The notes below the pieces were generated by a model. That model saw only the letters and a list, made by a program, of their open reading frames with translations. It was not told where the DNA came from and did no database searches. The position numbers were made by a program, and so were the translations under genes. 64,000 bases of DNA from contig NC_084794.1 in the NCBI RefSeq assembly GCF_963169125.1, positions 89,139,018 to 89,203,017 on the forward strand. The letters are read 5' to 3'. The DNA comes from Humulus lupulus. Its lineage: Eukaryota > Streptophyta > Magnoliopsida > Rosales > Cannabaceae. Of this stretch, positions 22,148 through 34,079 are shown piece after piece. Position 1 is the stretch's first letter, and each line of letters opens with the position of its first letter.

Positions 22148-22507
22148 GTAAGGAAAATAGGATAGGATTTATGTGTTATATGATTTTATATGTTATCTTA
22201 TGAATATGTGTTATGAAAAATGCTATGTTAAGTATGTTTGTAGACTTGGGCATATGACCTATACAACTAACAAGCCCCAAATAGATTATGGGCATATGAC
22301 TTGCTTAGCTAGCAAGACCCCACTAATCTAATGAGCATATGACTTGTTTAGTTTATGGGACCCCAAGTAATAATGGCCATTATAGTATGTATGTGACATA
22401 AGTGTTATGATATGTTTTATGTTACGTTATGAGATTTATGTGTATGGTTATATGTTAGATTTTCCTTGCTGGGCATTAGGCTCACTCCTTTTTGTTTATA
22501 TGTGCAG
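22148..22507 (+). other. predicted intron inside LTR-A (copy 3)
   Basis: ATTG|GTAAGGAAAA to TGTGCAG|GAAAATAG, exactly 360 bp as in the copy at 357-716, although the LTRs are diverged elsewhere. Confidence 0.5.
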
Positions 22508-22863
22508 GAAAATAGTTTTAGTGGCGGGGAAGGTTCTTGGAAGCTTGGGGAATGTGTATTGAGGCGGAATGGATTCAAAGAGCCGAGAGTTTCGATTCGA
22601 GGATGAAGTCTTTATTTATGGTTTATGTGTATTTTTCCGCACTTATTTATGTAATCTCTTTTTATTATTAAGTTATGTTTTTCCTTTTTAAAACAATGGG
22701 ATCCCATATCCTAACTTAAATTTTATGTAAGTTTGACCTTTGTTTTTACAAGTTTTAATAAAGTTATGATCTTTTCACTTGTAAGTTCTATTAAGGATTT
22801 AGGGTCTATGTGTAGTTTTCATTAATGGTCCAAAGTCTAGAGTACTTGGGTCATTACAGCAGT

Positions 22864-23600
22864 CAACGGAAAGCTTGAAAGGAGTTACAAGGTAACTAGG
22901 AAGGGAATCTAACCCTAGTCGGGGCTCAGGGTTTCTAGCATAGAACCCTTAATCAAAAGTGATACAAAACAGTGAAATTTGAAAACCATAGTGTTTTTCA
23001 CAAAAAATAATAAGACGAACGATCACTATCCTAATCGACATGCATGTCCCCATCCAAATCCTCATCTGAACTCTCAGGTACTTCCCAATCCATGCCATTC
23101 CCAGCTGCCTCGTGTTCCTGGCCCTCAGCCAGATCCTCATCGAGGTCTTCTTTGGGATCTTCTTCTTCTAGTTCAACTTCAGCCTCCATGACCACTCCAG
23201 GGTTTTGATCTACCACAACCCTATCCTTAAGTTATGCCCATCGATCACCCTCTACTGCGTTATGAATGCGTTGCACTATCAGACGCTCACATAACTCCAC
23301 ATACCATGTTGATACGTCATCAAATGGTCCAATTGCAAGCTCAATGGATGCCTGAAACTCTAGCCAAGAGGTAATGGCCAGTCTCAGATGCCTTATCTGA
23401 AACCATCGAAAAGCCTCATCTCGCTGGTAAAAGCTGGCCAATCTCACCATGAAGCTCAGAGGAATCTCCATTTCCTCAAAGATGATTGCCAGTGAATGAG
23501 TCCAAGACCAGTCGTCATGTCAACTTCCCCAGTGAATATGCAGGGACGAGCGCTATGGAAACTCTGATAAAATCACAGTTTTTGCCCTAAGGTATATATT
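22864..23600 (-). pseudogene. leader ORF between PBS and gag (family D)
   Basis: Minus-strand frame beginning about 23575 (SIALVPAYSLGKLT), shifted near 23520, then MEIPLSFMVRLASFYQRDEA at 23471, RWFQIRHLRLAITSW, GPFDDVSTWYVELCERLIVQ, a stop at 23232, and a very acidic tail (EAEVELEEEDPKEDLDEDLA) to 23031. I do not recognise a domain. It lies where the untranslated leader of a retrotransposon is expected. The plus-strand element also has a leader ORF (45740-46150). Confidence 0.55.
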
Positions 23601-23788
23601 ATAAGTGGATCCTCTAGGAAGAGGTTATCTACATCGGGTTGCTCAGCCATGCAACCTAAAATTTATAGAATTCAACTAGGTATGCACATAGAAATCGCAT
23701 GAACGAAACTTAAGACATTACTTATAGTGAGTGCTGGTCTATCTTTGCAAATGTACATGTGGGTTTATTTACAGAACTAGTTTAGCCT

Positions 23789-23803
23789 GGTGCTCTAATA
23801 CTA
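23789..23803 (-). other. primer binding site (family D)
   Basis: Minus strand TAGTATTAGAGCACC, two bases from the LTR end at 23806, is a degenerate form of the tRNA-Met PBS TGGTATCAGAGC. It confirms the minus strand and the 5' LTR. Confidence 0.65.
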
Positions 23804-23805
23804 AC

Positions 23806-24643
23806 TGTAACGTCTCGTAAAATATTTTAACATAATTTGCGAAAAAACATAACCATTTTCTAAAATAAGGTAACAGAAAATTCATATAAAAACATTTCAA
23901 AACATGAAAGAGTTCGAAAGTATGCGCATACTTAAAAGTAAATTATAGTGTCACAATTTTAACACATTCAACAAGCCCAAAATAATTTCTTAGTTATCAT
24001 ATGGGTTCTAGTCCCCAAAACATAAATTCCCAAAAGTTCGGTTAACATGTACATCCTCGCAGATAAACTCCAGCGCTCACTAATCCACTTTGCCTTTGAG
24101 CTTACCTGCAACACGAAACAACTAGGTAAACGAAATGCTTAGTAAGAACAACTTAACAAACATAACCACATAAACGAAGCAAGAACTTAAACTAACTATA
24201 ACTAGGAAAATAACCAACCAAGAATAGGATTCTGATTAAACCGAACCCTAACATACAATTTAAGAACATGTGAACGTCCTGGAAAACTTATGGCCATGCA
24301 TCATACCTAAAATTCATATCCTAAAGGTACAGCTGCACGCAGAAATACCCAAAGCATACATATAGTCTTAACTGGCAACATACATACTTACTTACTCAGT
24401 CATATCTCAACATACATACTTACTTAATCATTCATATCTTAACATACATACTTAGTCATTCATATCTTAACGTGCATACATACTTACTTAGGGTTTTGGA
24501 GGAACCTTCAACATAACTTAACATATATTCACATATCTTAGCATAGCTTAACATATCTTAGTACATCTTAACATATCTTACCATAGCGTAACATATCTTA
24601 GTACATCTTAACATATCTAACCATAGCGTCAATGGGTGTAAAC
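23806..24643 (-). mobile_element. 5' LTR (family D), 3' part
   Basis: On the minus strand it ends GACGTTACA at 23806. It has an acceptor-like GTTGCAG|GTAAGC (AG at 24107-24106) preceded by CTTACTAAGCATTTCGTTTA (24127-24146), the counterpart of the motif in families A-C. A repeated CTTAACATAT/CATACATACTTACTTA stretch lies at 24380-24620. It continues at 29236-29385 beyond the copia insertion. Confidence 0.65.
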
Positions 24644-25845
24644 TGTTGGGGTTTTATGCCCTAATTAAAACCCAATTTCTTTGTAATCTCATTTTATTAT
24701 CAATAAAAGAATAGAAATCAATTTTTGAAATGGTCAATCACTTTGCTCACATGTGTTTATTTTCATGATTATTTGTTTAATATAACTTCTATTAAATCCT
24801 TATCATATAGCTAATCATATTTATAGTGACGTAATCACATTGGAATATAAATGTGATTATATGTTCAAAATAAGTTAGTCCTAAGAATAGTCAATGCACA
24901 AGATTTAAACTGACTTGCCAATCTACGATATGATCTACTTACACATCACAATGTTATGTTCTTACCAGAACATTGGCAAAGTAGAAAAGATCGGATGTAT
25001 TTGTTACATCAGATTGGACCGATGTTGACAATTGATAAGTTAACTTACCATTATTATCTATTCTATTCATATCATATAGTTGACCTTAGGTCAATTCAGT
25101 CTCAATTATGAGTGGTTAGTATTCTAATTGATTGTATTATTTGAGTTTTTTAACTTGTTCGTTACCGGCTTACCCTACGGACTAGCCCATACTTACATCT
25201 TGGGAACTCGGTAGTATAATTGAATGGGAGTGTTAATCATAGATATGAACATCTATAGCTTTTGATGAAGAAGTGAAATGATGGTTTCCTTTTATTTTGG
25301 TTCAAGGTGCTAAATGATAGAGATCTCATTTCAGTAATTAATATTAGTATACTGAAATATCATTTCCAAAGAACTAAGAGTTTTAAGGATAAAATACAAT
25401 GATGGGTAAAACTGTATTTCAGTCCCACCTTTGTAGACCCTCTATAGAGGATTGAGTGACAATTAGGGTTGTAACAATGGTTAAGTAATAATGTATCTAT
25501 ATTGCTTATAGTGTGTTCTATGAATTCAATAGTGCAATTCTGAGTCTTTAGTGGAGTCACGACGAATTAATAATAAGTTAGTAAATTTATTTGTTAAATT
25601 TATGATAACTTATTGGAGCTTGATTTCATAGGCCTATGGTCCCCATTGTACCTTGGATAAAATCATCTAGATAATCTCAATTAATTGATTTAATTATCAA
25701 GTAGAATTATCAAAGTTGACCAGGTCAATTTTGGATAGTCTCACAGAGCTATGTAATTTAAAGAAGAAAAGAGAATGGCAGATTTATTAATTGAGATAAA
25801 TTGATATCTAAATTAATAAATAAGTTTAAATCAAGGTTTAAATTA
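24644..25845 (+). mobile_element. copia 5' LTR, truncated
   Basis: Begins TGTTGGGGTTTTATGCCCTA and follows the 3' LTR closely up to CAAGGTTTAAATTAT, where it stops. About 670 bp of its 3' end, present in the other LTR (28560-29235), are missing. Confidence 0.85.
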
Positions 25846-26024
25846 TGCCCTTATAAGTTATAAAGGGCCCACATGCAAATCTAATACTCACAAACATGCA
25901 TGTCACATAGTCATATAATCATATTAATCATGCATCTAAACATTTAAATCACACATATACCAATTATGCCCTCCTGGCACGCTAATCAAGGCCCTTAAGC
26001 CTTATTAGCAATTTTGGGTCGTTA
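25846..26024 (-). mobile_element. family B LTR fragment inside the copia element
   Basis: Its right end, GCCTTATTAGCAATTTTGGG + TCGTTA, is the reverse complement of the family B LTR start (TAACGACCCAAATTCGCTAA) lacking the terminal two bases. The left part matches the next 150 bp of that LTR. It sits exactly between the truncated LTR and the broken pol, filling the deletion. Confidence 0.7.
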
Positions 26025-27288
26025 AAAATCTGGTAGCCATGCTCGAGTCCATTCGCATCATTTTATCCATAGCAGCTACTCTCGACTATGAGATCTGGAA
26101 AATGGACATCAAGACAACTTTTCTTAATGGGAAGCTTGACGAAATCATTTATATGGATCAACCATAAAGATTTAAAGTAGCTGGACAAGAAGGAAAAGTT
26201 TGCAAGTTGAATATGTCTATTTATGGACTTATGGAAGCTTCTTGTTCCTAGAATCTAAGGTTTGATGAAACAATCAAAACCTATGGCTTTAAACAAAATA
26301 TTGAAGAGCCTTGTGTTTACCAACTGAAGGCAAATAAAATGGTGGTATTCCTGGTTCTTTATGTAGATGATATCTTACTCATTGGAAACAATGTTAAGAA
26401 ATTATTAGATGTGAAGAATTGGCTGAGCACTCAATTCCAGATGAAGGATTTGGGTAATGCAAGTTATGCTCTATGAGTCCAGATCATTAGGAAAAGAAAG
26501 AACAAACTCTTAGCTCTATCTCAAGTAGCTCACATTGATAAAGTGCTTGAACGTTTCTCAATGACAAAATCCAAGAAAGGACGTCTACCGTCCCGCCATG
26601 GAATTCATCTTTCAAAGAAGCAGTCTCCCCAGACTCCTGAAGAGGAAGATGTAATGAGAAAAGTTCCTTACGCATCTGCAGTTGGAAGTCTGATGTATGT
26701 TATGTTGTGGACTAGACTAGATATCTGCTATGCAAAGGGAGTAGTGTGCAGGTATCAGTCAAACCCAGAACCGGAACATTGGATAGCAGTTAAGCATATC
26801 CAGAAGTATTTAAGGAGAACTAGGGATTATATGTTAGTCTACAAGGGTGGTGTTCTGAACCATGTAGGCTACATCGATTCAGATTTTCAGAATGATATCG
26901 ATGATAGGAAGTCTACTTCTAAAATGGTGTTTACTCTTGGGGTGGAGTTGTGGTATGGAGAAGTGTAAAGCAGTCTGTGATCTCAGATTCCACCATGGAG
27001 GCTGAATACATAGATGTGTCAGAAGCAGCTAAGGAAATAGTCTGGCTAAAGAAGTTCTATTTAGATCTTGGTGTTATTCCATAAATGGATAAATCGCTTG
27101 TGTTGTTTTGTGATAACACAAGAGCGATAGCCAACTCGAAAGAACCTCAAAGTCACAAGTGGAGTAAGAATATAAAAAGGAAGTATCAAATAATTCGAGA
27201 ATATGTGGCTAGGGGAGATGTGAAGGTTATGAAGATTACATCTGAAGATAATCTTGTAGATCCGTTTACAAAGACACTACCATAAGCT
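26025..27288 (+). pseudogene. copia reverse transcriptase and RNase H
   Basis: Starts inside RT (LVAMLESIRIILSIAATLDY), then WKMDIKTTFLNGKLDEIIYM with the first catalytic Asp and LVLYVDDILLIGN with the Asp pair (26353-26391), followed by VPYASAVGSLMYVMLWTRLD and a polymerase-thumb region. RNase H shows DSTMEAEY, LFCDNTRAIANS and the HIKRKYQIIREYV-like region, ending VDPFTKTLP at 27285. Stops occur at about 26166, 26476 and 27082 and a shift near 26950. The missing N-terminal half was lost in the rearrangement. Confidence 0.85.
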
Positions 27289-27363
27289 ACATTTGATAAG
27301 CATATCAAGAAAATGGGATTAGTAGAATTAAGGCATTAGTTTCAATTAGTGCAAGTGGGAGTT

Positions 27364-29235
27364 TGTGGGGTTTTATGCCCTAATTAAAACCCAATTTATT
27401 TGTAATCTCATTTTATTATCATTAAATGAATAGAAATCAATTTTTGACTTGGTCAATCACTTTGCTCACTTGTTTTATTTTCATGATTATTTGTTTAATA
27501 TAAACTTCTATAAAATCCTAAGCATATAGCTAATCATATTTATGGCGACGTCATCACATTTGAATATAAATATGATTATATGTTCAACATAAGTTAGTCC
27601 TAAGATTAGTCGGTGCACAGGATTTACATTGACTTGCCAATCTAAAATATGATCTACTTACACATAGCAGTGTTATGTTCTTTCCAGAACATTAGTAAAG
27701 TAGATAAGATCGGATGTATTTGTTACATCAGACTGGACCGATATTGACAGTAGATGATATAAGTTAACTTACCGTTATTATCTATTCTAGTCATATCATA
27801 TAGTTGACCATAGGTCAATTCAATCTCAATTCTGAGTGGTTAGTATTCTAATTTATTGTATTATTTGAGTTCTTTAACTTGTTCATTACAAGCTTACCCT
27901 ACGGACTAGCCCATACTTACATTATGGGAACACAGTAGTACAATTAAGTGGGAGGGTTAATCATAGATATGAACATCTATAGCTTCTGATGAAGAAGTGA
28001 AATGATGGTTTCCCTTTAGTTTGGTTCAAGGTGCTAAATGATAGAGATCTCATTTCAGTAATAAATATTAGTATATTGAAATATCATTTACAAAGAACTA
28101 AGTGTTTTAAGGATAAAATACAATGGTGGGTAAAACTGTATTTTAGTCCTATCTCTGTAGACCCTCTATAGAGGATTGAGTGACAATTATAGTTGTAATA
28201 ATGGATCATTAATAACATATCTATATTGCTTATAGAGCGTTCTATGAATTCAATAGTGCAATTATGAGTCTTTAGTGGAGTCACGACAAATTAATAAGTT
28301 AGTAAATTTATGATAACTTATTGGAGCTTGATTTCATAGGCCTATGGTCCCCACTGTACCTTGGATAAAATCATCTAGATAGTCTCAATTAATTGATTTA
28401 ATTATCAATTAGAATTATAAAAGTTGACCAGGTCAATTTTGGATAGTCTCACAGAGTTATGTAATTTAGAGAAGAAAAGAGAAATTATGGCAGATTTATT
28501 AATTAAGATAAATTGATATCTAAATTTATAAATAAGTTTAAATCAAGGTTTAAAATATAAATAATTAATTTGATAAATGATTTAAAATAATTATTTAATT
28601 AAGTAATCAATAGAAAATAATACGGGTCTTGATTTTAAGTCCAACGGGCTTATAATTAAATGGGAAATTTCACAGGCCTAAAGCCCATGATAATTTTGAC
28701 CATTAGCTAATATTATCTATTATTTTATTGATTTTTAATTAAAATAAATGACCTAACTGAGCCTATAAAATGAATGCTAAGTGAGAGTTGAAAATAGATG
28801 TTTGAGATTGCAGAAAGACCATCTGACAGAAAATCAGAAGATCTATTCTTGATGCTCTAGTGTTTAGATTCTCTCTACAGCACAAGTCATTTTCTAAGCC
28901 TCAATATTCTTTTCTCTTCTTCTCTCTGTATCTATCTCATGTGTTGAGAATCGCCCACTCTAGTCTAGGTGATTCTAAGGAAACTTTGGAAGGCCATGAA
29001 GAAAATTGAAGAATGGTTCAGTTTCTTGGTGATACCCCGCGACATAAAGGATACAAGGGTTAGAGAAACTGAAGGAATGACTCAAATCATTCTGCTGCGT
29101 ATAATGTAAGTGTTCTTATCATTATTTCTGTTTGAATTCAATTTTAGAAACATGTTCTAGGTTTTCTTATATTAATTTGTTTAATATAATATTTACATGA
29201 AAATAAACTAGATCCTGTATAAGATTTTCCCAACA
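27364..29235 (+). mobile_element. copia 3' LTR
   Basis: TGTGGGGTTTTATGCC...TTTTCCCAACA, 1872 bp. It follows the polypurine stretch AAGTGGGAG. Near relatives are the piece at 11137-12432 and, more distantly and inverted, 29386-30222. Confidence 0.85.
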
Positions 29236-29385
29236 TAAACTAGTTGCACTGGTTACCCAGACTCCCAGAAGAATTCGACATACTTTCTTAGTCATAGAGA
29301 TTTGATTCTGGAACTTACTTACTTACGTGTCATGGGGTTTAACCGGACTCTTATGTCACAGGTGTTAAACTGGACTTCTTACATG
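29236..29385 (-). mobile_element. 5' LTR (family D), continuation
   Basis: Resumes the family D LTR after the copia element; the TAAAC duplication joins both sides. It ends where a reverse copia LTR begins. Confidence 0.55.
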
Positions 29386-30222
29386 TGTAGGAAATACATA
29401 TAACAAGATCTTTGTTTGTTTTCACTCAATTTACATAATATCAAACAAAGATGCAAATTCATAGAACATGATTCTATGAAATTGATACAAATAAAGAGTA
29501 AAGTAAAACACATACATTATGCAGCAAAAGTGGAATAACTCCATCCTTCAATCGCTCTAACCCTTGATTCCTTTCTAAAGTAGAGTATTATCAAGAGATT
29601 GAACTAGATCAACAACACAGTCTTCATCACCAAGCATTTGATCAACTTAGACCTAGTGTGGGCTGGTTCTCAACACATGAGATAGAGATCTAGAATAGAA
29701 GAAGAGATAGTGGTTAAGAATGAATTAGATTGTCTAGGTTTTCACTTACTCAATGAATCAAGTGAGATTGACTTCTGAAGCCCTAGCTATCATATTCCTT
29801 ATATAGGCAACTTAATAGGATTTATTTAAATTTAAATTAATTAAAAATAATAAATAAAAATAAAAGCCTTGGGCTGCCATAAATAGACATGGACTCAATC
29901 TCTTTGTTTTGAATTTAAATTCAATTGGGCCTAAAATCAAAACTTTTTTTATTTATTTATCTTTTAATTAATTAAATAAATTCTTATTCAAATTAACTAA
30001 TTATAATTTGAAACTTGATTTAATATTATTTATTTATATTGACACCAATTTATCAATATTAATAAATTTTCACAAAGATTCTCTTTCATTCTCTAAATCT
30101 CGTATCTCTGTAAGATTTTCCAAAATTGACCTAGTCAACTTGAAAAAATCCTAATTGATAATTAAATCAATTAATTGAGACATTCTAGATGATTTACTCA
30201 AAAGTTATGTGGGGACCATGGA
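29386..30222 (-). mobile_element. copia LTR, reverse, partial
   Basis: Starts TGTAGGAAATACATATAACA and on the minus strand shares with the copia LTRs the run CATCTAGAATGTCTCAATTA and the GGTCAATTTTGG block. TATATAAGG-type TATA sequence lies at 29799-29807 (minus). It is cut at 30222 by the family C element. Confidence 0.6.
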
Positions 30223-30890
30223 TGTAGAGCACCAAATTTATTTATTAAATTGTGTTTTATTTAATTTAATTGTTAAGTGTTGTGAATTATTTTATTTATT
30301 TGTTTCAATTAATTGTTGGAATTGTTTGGTAGAATTTTTTGAATTTAATTATTAATTGTTAATTGTTAATTTATTTTATTTATTTTTATTTTGTGAATAA
30401 AATGAGTTTAGATTGAATGCATCAAGGTGCATGATATGTAGTGATGCACCCTAGTGATTGAATGTGTGCATGTGCATTGTTTCATGGTGCACTAGAATGG
30501 AATTTTCTACACACTCTTGTTTTTCTTTCATTATAAATATTTTTTAGATAATCAAAATGAAAGAAAAAAATAAGAAGAAGAAATAGCTTGGGCGTGTGAA
30601 GCATAGTGGGGAATAGAGTGATTCTATTCCTATTTTATTTGGCAATTAAATTGAAGACAATAGCTATAAAGGGTATGGGAGGTTGTCATCTTTGTTTCCT
30701 ACCAATTAAGTGAAAATAAAATTAAATAAAAATTAAAAGAAAATAAACACAATGAGGAAACTTACCAATTTTTCCCTTAGGCAATTATTAGCTAGGATTA
30801 GATAAAAAGGGAAGAAAGAAAATAGAGAGCCATTATGCTCCTTAGGCTAGCGTGCAAGAGAGAAGAGAGAGAGAGGGAGAGCACAAGAAC

Positions 30891-30926
<36 letters not shown>

Positions 30927-33312
30927 AAAGAAGGAGAAGATAATAGGAGGATTTTGAATGTTTTGGGTAAGTGTTCTTAAGTTTATGGTTTGAATCCTCT
31001 AAAATATATCTTTATTTTCTTGATGCTAAGAACTCCCTCCTTCTCTTTGTTTTGATTTTCGAAATCCTTAGGAGAGCTTGATCAAAGGTGGTGGCCATTG
31101 TTTTGGTCCTTGAGTTCTAGCAAGAGAGGTAATGGGTAAACCATTTTTTGGTCTTATGGTTTTGTTGTTCTTATCTTTTGTTTCTTGTGATTTGAGAATA
31201 TTTTTTGAGAATGATGATATATTGTTTTGTTCTCCTTTGATTGATGGTTGTTTGTTAGTTTTGATTTATGTATGATTGCCTATAGGGATTACGGCAATGC
31301 ATGTGCAGGGGATTCAATCATATTTTTTTTTCATGTGCTATGTTGGATTCATGCTCTAGGGTTCTTGTTTTCTCATAAACTTTGAAAATCACACCTTTGG
31401 TTTTGAGAGATGATTATTTTTTTTTAAATCATGATGAGTTTTAATAATGAATCTTGTTGTATGTTCTTGATGTAGACCTAATGATTTGGTTCTTATAAGG
31501 CATGAGAATTTGGTGATATATTTTGTTGATTGAATCCTAGGTGTGTTTCGGCCTAGGGGTATGTTTAGGGATTGTGATATTTTTTTCATGATCTTGTAAG
31601 ATGCAAAAAGAAAACATGAGATGATGATGAGGGATTTGGCTAAAAGGGTGTAATGCATGATGAGTTGTTTGATTTTTGAGGCACCCATGCATATTAGGAA
31701 CATGCTAGGGTTTGTGATTTATTTGTATAGATTTAAACATGTATGGTTATTATGTAAATCTTGTGAAGCATGATGTAAAAGATGAATTCTTGATTTGTTA
31801 AGTTTGCTGATTTTGGTGTTTAAATGGTTTAGAATATGATGAAAATAATGATTTTGCATGCTTAAATGATTTTGCAAGTGCTGTGATGTTTTTAAGAAAT
31901 TAAAGGAAATTTTAATATACATTAAAATGGTGTTTTTTTTACTCAAATGAATACCTACATGTTTTTTTATATATTTTTAGAGGAAATATGAGATTTTAAT
32001 TTCAAGATGGTGATTTTTTAGAGTTTATTTTGTTGCTGGAATTTCGGTAAAAATATTGGAAAGTCTTTTAATTAAAAGGAAAGTTGTGTGTTTGTGAAAT
32101 AATATAACACCTAAACTATGTAAATATTAAAAATTATATTTTAAAAGTAACCATGAGTGTTCATTTTAATAGATATGATTTTCTTTATTTTAATTAAAAA
32201 AATGTTGAGATTAATTCACTTGTGATTTTTAAATAAATTAAATGGTGGTTGAAAGTTTAGTTAATAAGTTAAAATTAATTATTTGATTATCAAATATGAA
32301 TTTACACTACTTAAAATTTATTCTTAAAATAAGAAAAGCAAAATATATTTTTCTCACTTCTAAAATTTATATTTTTCTCACATCAGTTTGTAATTTTATT
32401 AATTTAAATAAAATTGTTATTTTATAAGGAAACATGATAATTATAAGTATTTTAAATAATTTCAAACCTTTATTATTTCTATGTAATTTAAAAATAATAA
32501 ATGGATTTATTATATTTTTAAATAGCTAAATAAATTATTTTTATGAAATAAAAATAATGTTTTAAGAGATTTAATCAACTCAGTGATTTTAAATAGATAA
32601 ATAATGGTAAGAAAGTACGTTGCTAAATCCTTATTTTGAAAATGATAAAAATAAGCACGTAGGAATTATCGTTTTTAACAACGTTCCCACGTATGCATGT
32701 CGCATGCAAATGCACATTTACGTTAAAAAATATGTCTAATATTCAACCATATGATTTTTAATTAAAATCCAAGCATGTAAAATGGGTATAGTTTGCATTA
32801 TTCTTTTGGTAATTTTATGTGTAAATATGCATGTTTGGAAAATATGTGTAGTTTTCACCATGTGTGCATGCCCATGCACACATGGGGTATATGAGTTGGG
32901 CACAAGAAAGTCTTATGTGATGCGAAACAATGCTATTTGATTATGGTTATAGGCTCATTGTGAAGTTTGTCAATTTTTGTTTTGCTTGGACTTGAGGTAA
33001 GGAAGTTAGATAGAATTCTATTTGTTTATGCTATGAACGGTAAGCTTAGCTTGTATAAGGATAAATGATATATATATGATGATGTACCATGTATGAAATG
33101 CTATTTTGATATGATATGATGAATGTAAGAAATCATGTATTTTTCCTTGGCTTTGATATGACTGGATTGCATGTATTTATGTATGTTAAATGATATGTAA
33201 TGGTTGTTAGCGTGTTGAACGCGACACAACAAAGGGGTTACTAAGGATATGAAGACGTAACCCGTGTTACTAAGGATATTAAGACGTAACTCATAGGATC
33301 GACACGCCGAGG
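30223..33312 (+). mobile_element. 5' LTR (family C), first part
   Basis: Begins TGTAGAGCACC. With the part at 44984-45579 the LTR is about 3.7 kb, long for a plant element. It holds a (GA)n run (30893-30922), long AT-rich stretches and donor GAG|GTAAGG (32997). The minus-strand frames 31389-31703 and 31719-31946 are not convincing as genes. The exact start is uncertain by a few bases because the matching duplication is outside the window. Confidence 0.75.
30893..30922 (+). repeat. (GA)n microsatellite
   Basis: An uninterrupted run of GA units inside LTR-C, within a purine-rich 30850-30940 region. Confidence 0.9.
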
Positions 33313-33329
33313 CACTACAAAAAAAATAC

Positions 33330-33690
33330 TTTCAATAAGACCAAAAAAGTATTATCAAATATATACCATAACACTTTTTGATGTGTTAAGGAAAGTGGTG
33401 TTATAGTAGGTCGGAGAACTTTGCATAACACTTTTCCATGGTTATAGACATATGTTATGGTATAGCCTACGATAACACTTTTGTTGTGTTATTTTAATAG
33501 TTAGATAAGTATTTCATTATGCTATTTATAAATTGATTATATAACACTTTTTTGTACTTATAAAGTAGTGTTATGATACACTTTATAATAACACACTTTC
33601 TGCATTATAAAAAATAGTTTGCATAACATAATTTTATACTATAAACCAGTGTTATTGTAAAAGATACAATAACACATTTTTTGTATTATT
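33330..33690. repeat. subterminal ATAACAC/GTGTTAT repeats of CACTA 1
   Basis: About 14 occurrences of ATAACAC or its complement in 360 bp, both orientations, as is usual for transposase-binding subterminal repeats of CACTA elements. CACTA 2 has the same motif at 50285-50690. Confidence 0.7.
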
Positions 33691-34013
33691 CTAATATTTG
33701 GATAAGCTTGAATTATTTTTATATAAACCTGTACATTATAATTATTTTTTATTGCTTTAATTCAAACCCGCTTCATTTAATATACTTAAAGACACCCTTA
33801 ACATTGTACAAATATATTTTTGAGTACCAAGTATATGGTTCATAACACATATAACCAAATAATTGTGTCAAAATACATTCAAGATTATCTAAAAAATAAT
33901 CCAAAAGTCTTAAGATATTCAACACTACCTAACTAACATAAACAAAACATTCTCACAATAGTCAACAAAATAGTCTTAAATAGTTGCATATTCAAAAGTA
34001 AAGGTAGGAATTC

Positions 34014-34073
34014 ATGATCTTCCAAATGTCAGCACACCAAAGCCTTCCAAATCATATTTCTTTTGCACTTCAC
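34014..34073 (-). pseudogene. terminal exon-like piece in CACTA 1
   Basis: After acceptor CAACAG (34075-34074), minus strand, the frame EVQKKYDLEGFGVLTFGRS ends at TGA (34012-34014). CACTA 2 has a recognisable but decayed counterpart around 50930-51000. Function not recognised; it may belong to the same gene as the first exon at 44445. Confidence 0.35.
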
Positions 34074-34079
34074 CTGTTG

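Larger units (their letters stand above)
20857..22858 (+). mobile_element. solo LTR (family A)
   Basis: TGTAGAGTCCC...GGGTCATTACA with flanks GTAGT (20852-20856) and GCAGT (22859-22863), a target-site duplication with one change. It has TATAAATAGG at 21701, a predicted intron 22148-22507, and the GCTGGGCATTAGGCTCAC motif at 22468-22485. It lacks the GATATATCGCC cassette of the two other full copies; at that place it has unrelated AT-rich sequence. Confidence 0.9.
24644..29235 (+). mobile_element. Ty1/copia retrotransposon, internally deleted and chimeric
   Basis: Flanked by a perfect 5-bp duplication TAAAC (24639-24643 and 29236-29240). It has a truncated 5' LTR (24644-25845), a foreign segment (25846-26024), pol from RT to RNase H (26025-27285), a PPT-like GCAAGTGGGAGTTT (27350-27363) and a full 3' LTR (27364-29235). 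PBS, gag, protease and integrase are gone. The element is 4.6 kb. Confidence 0.85.
12433..29385 (-). mobile_element. minus-strand Ty3/gypsy chromovirus (family D), decayed and interrupted
   Basis: Read right to left: 5' LTR (29385-29236 and 24643-23806), PBS, leader ORF, gag, protease, RT, RNase H, integrase, 3' LTR (13659-12433). The order PR-RT-RH-IN with a chromodomain-like tail is that of plant Tekay/Del-type chromoviruses. It carries three insertions with target-site duplications: solo LTR-B in the gag/PR junction, solo LTR-A upstream of gag, and a copia element in the 5' LTR. Every coding part has stops and shifts. Both LTRs are incomplete and cover different parts, so their divergence cannot be used for dating here. 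Confidence 0.75.

Noticed and set aside
31389..31946. Two minus-strand frames of 104 and 75 codons
   Set aside because: They are in the LTR-C leader, low in complexity (Asn/Ile/Lys/His) and without a homolog or splice context.
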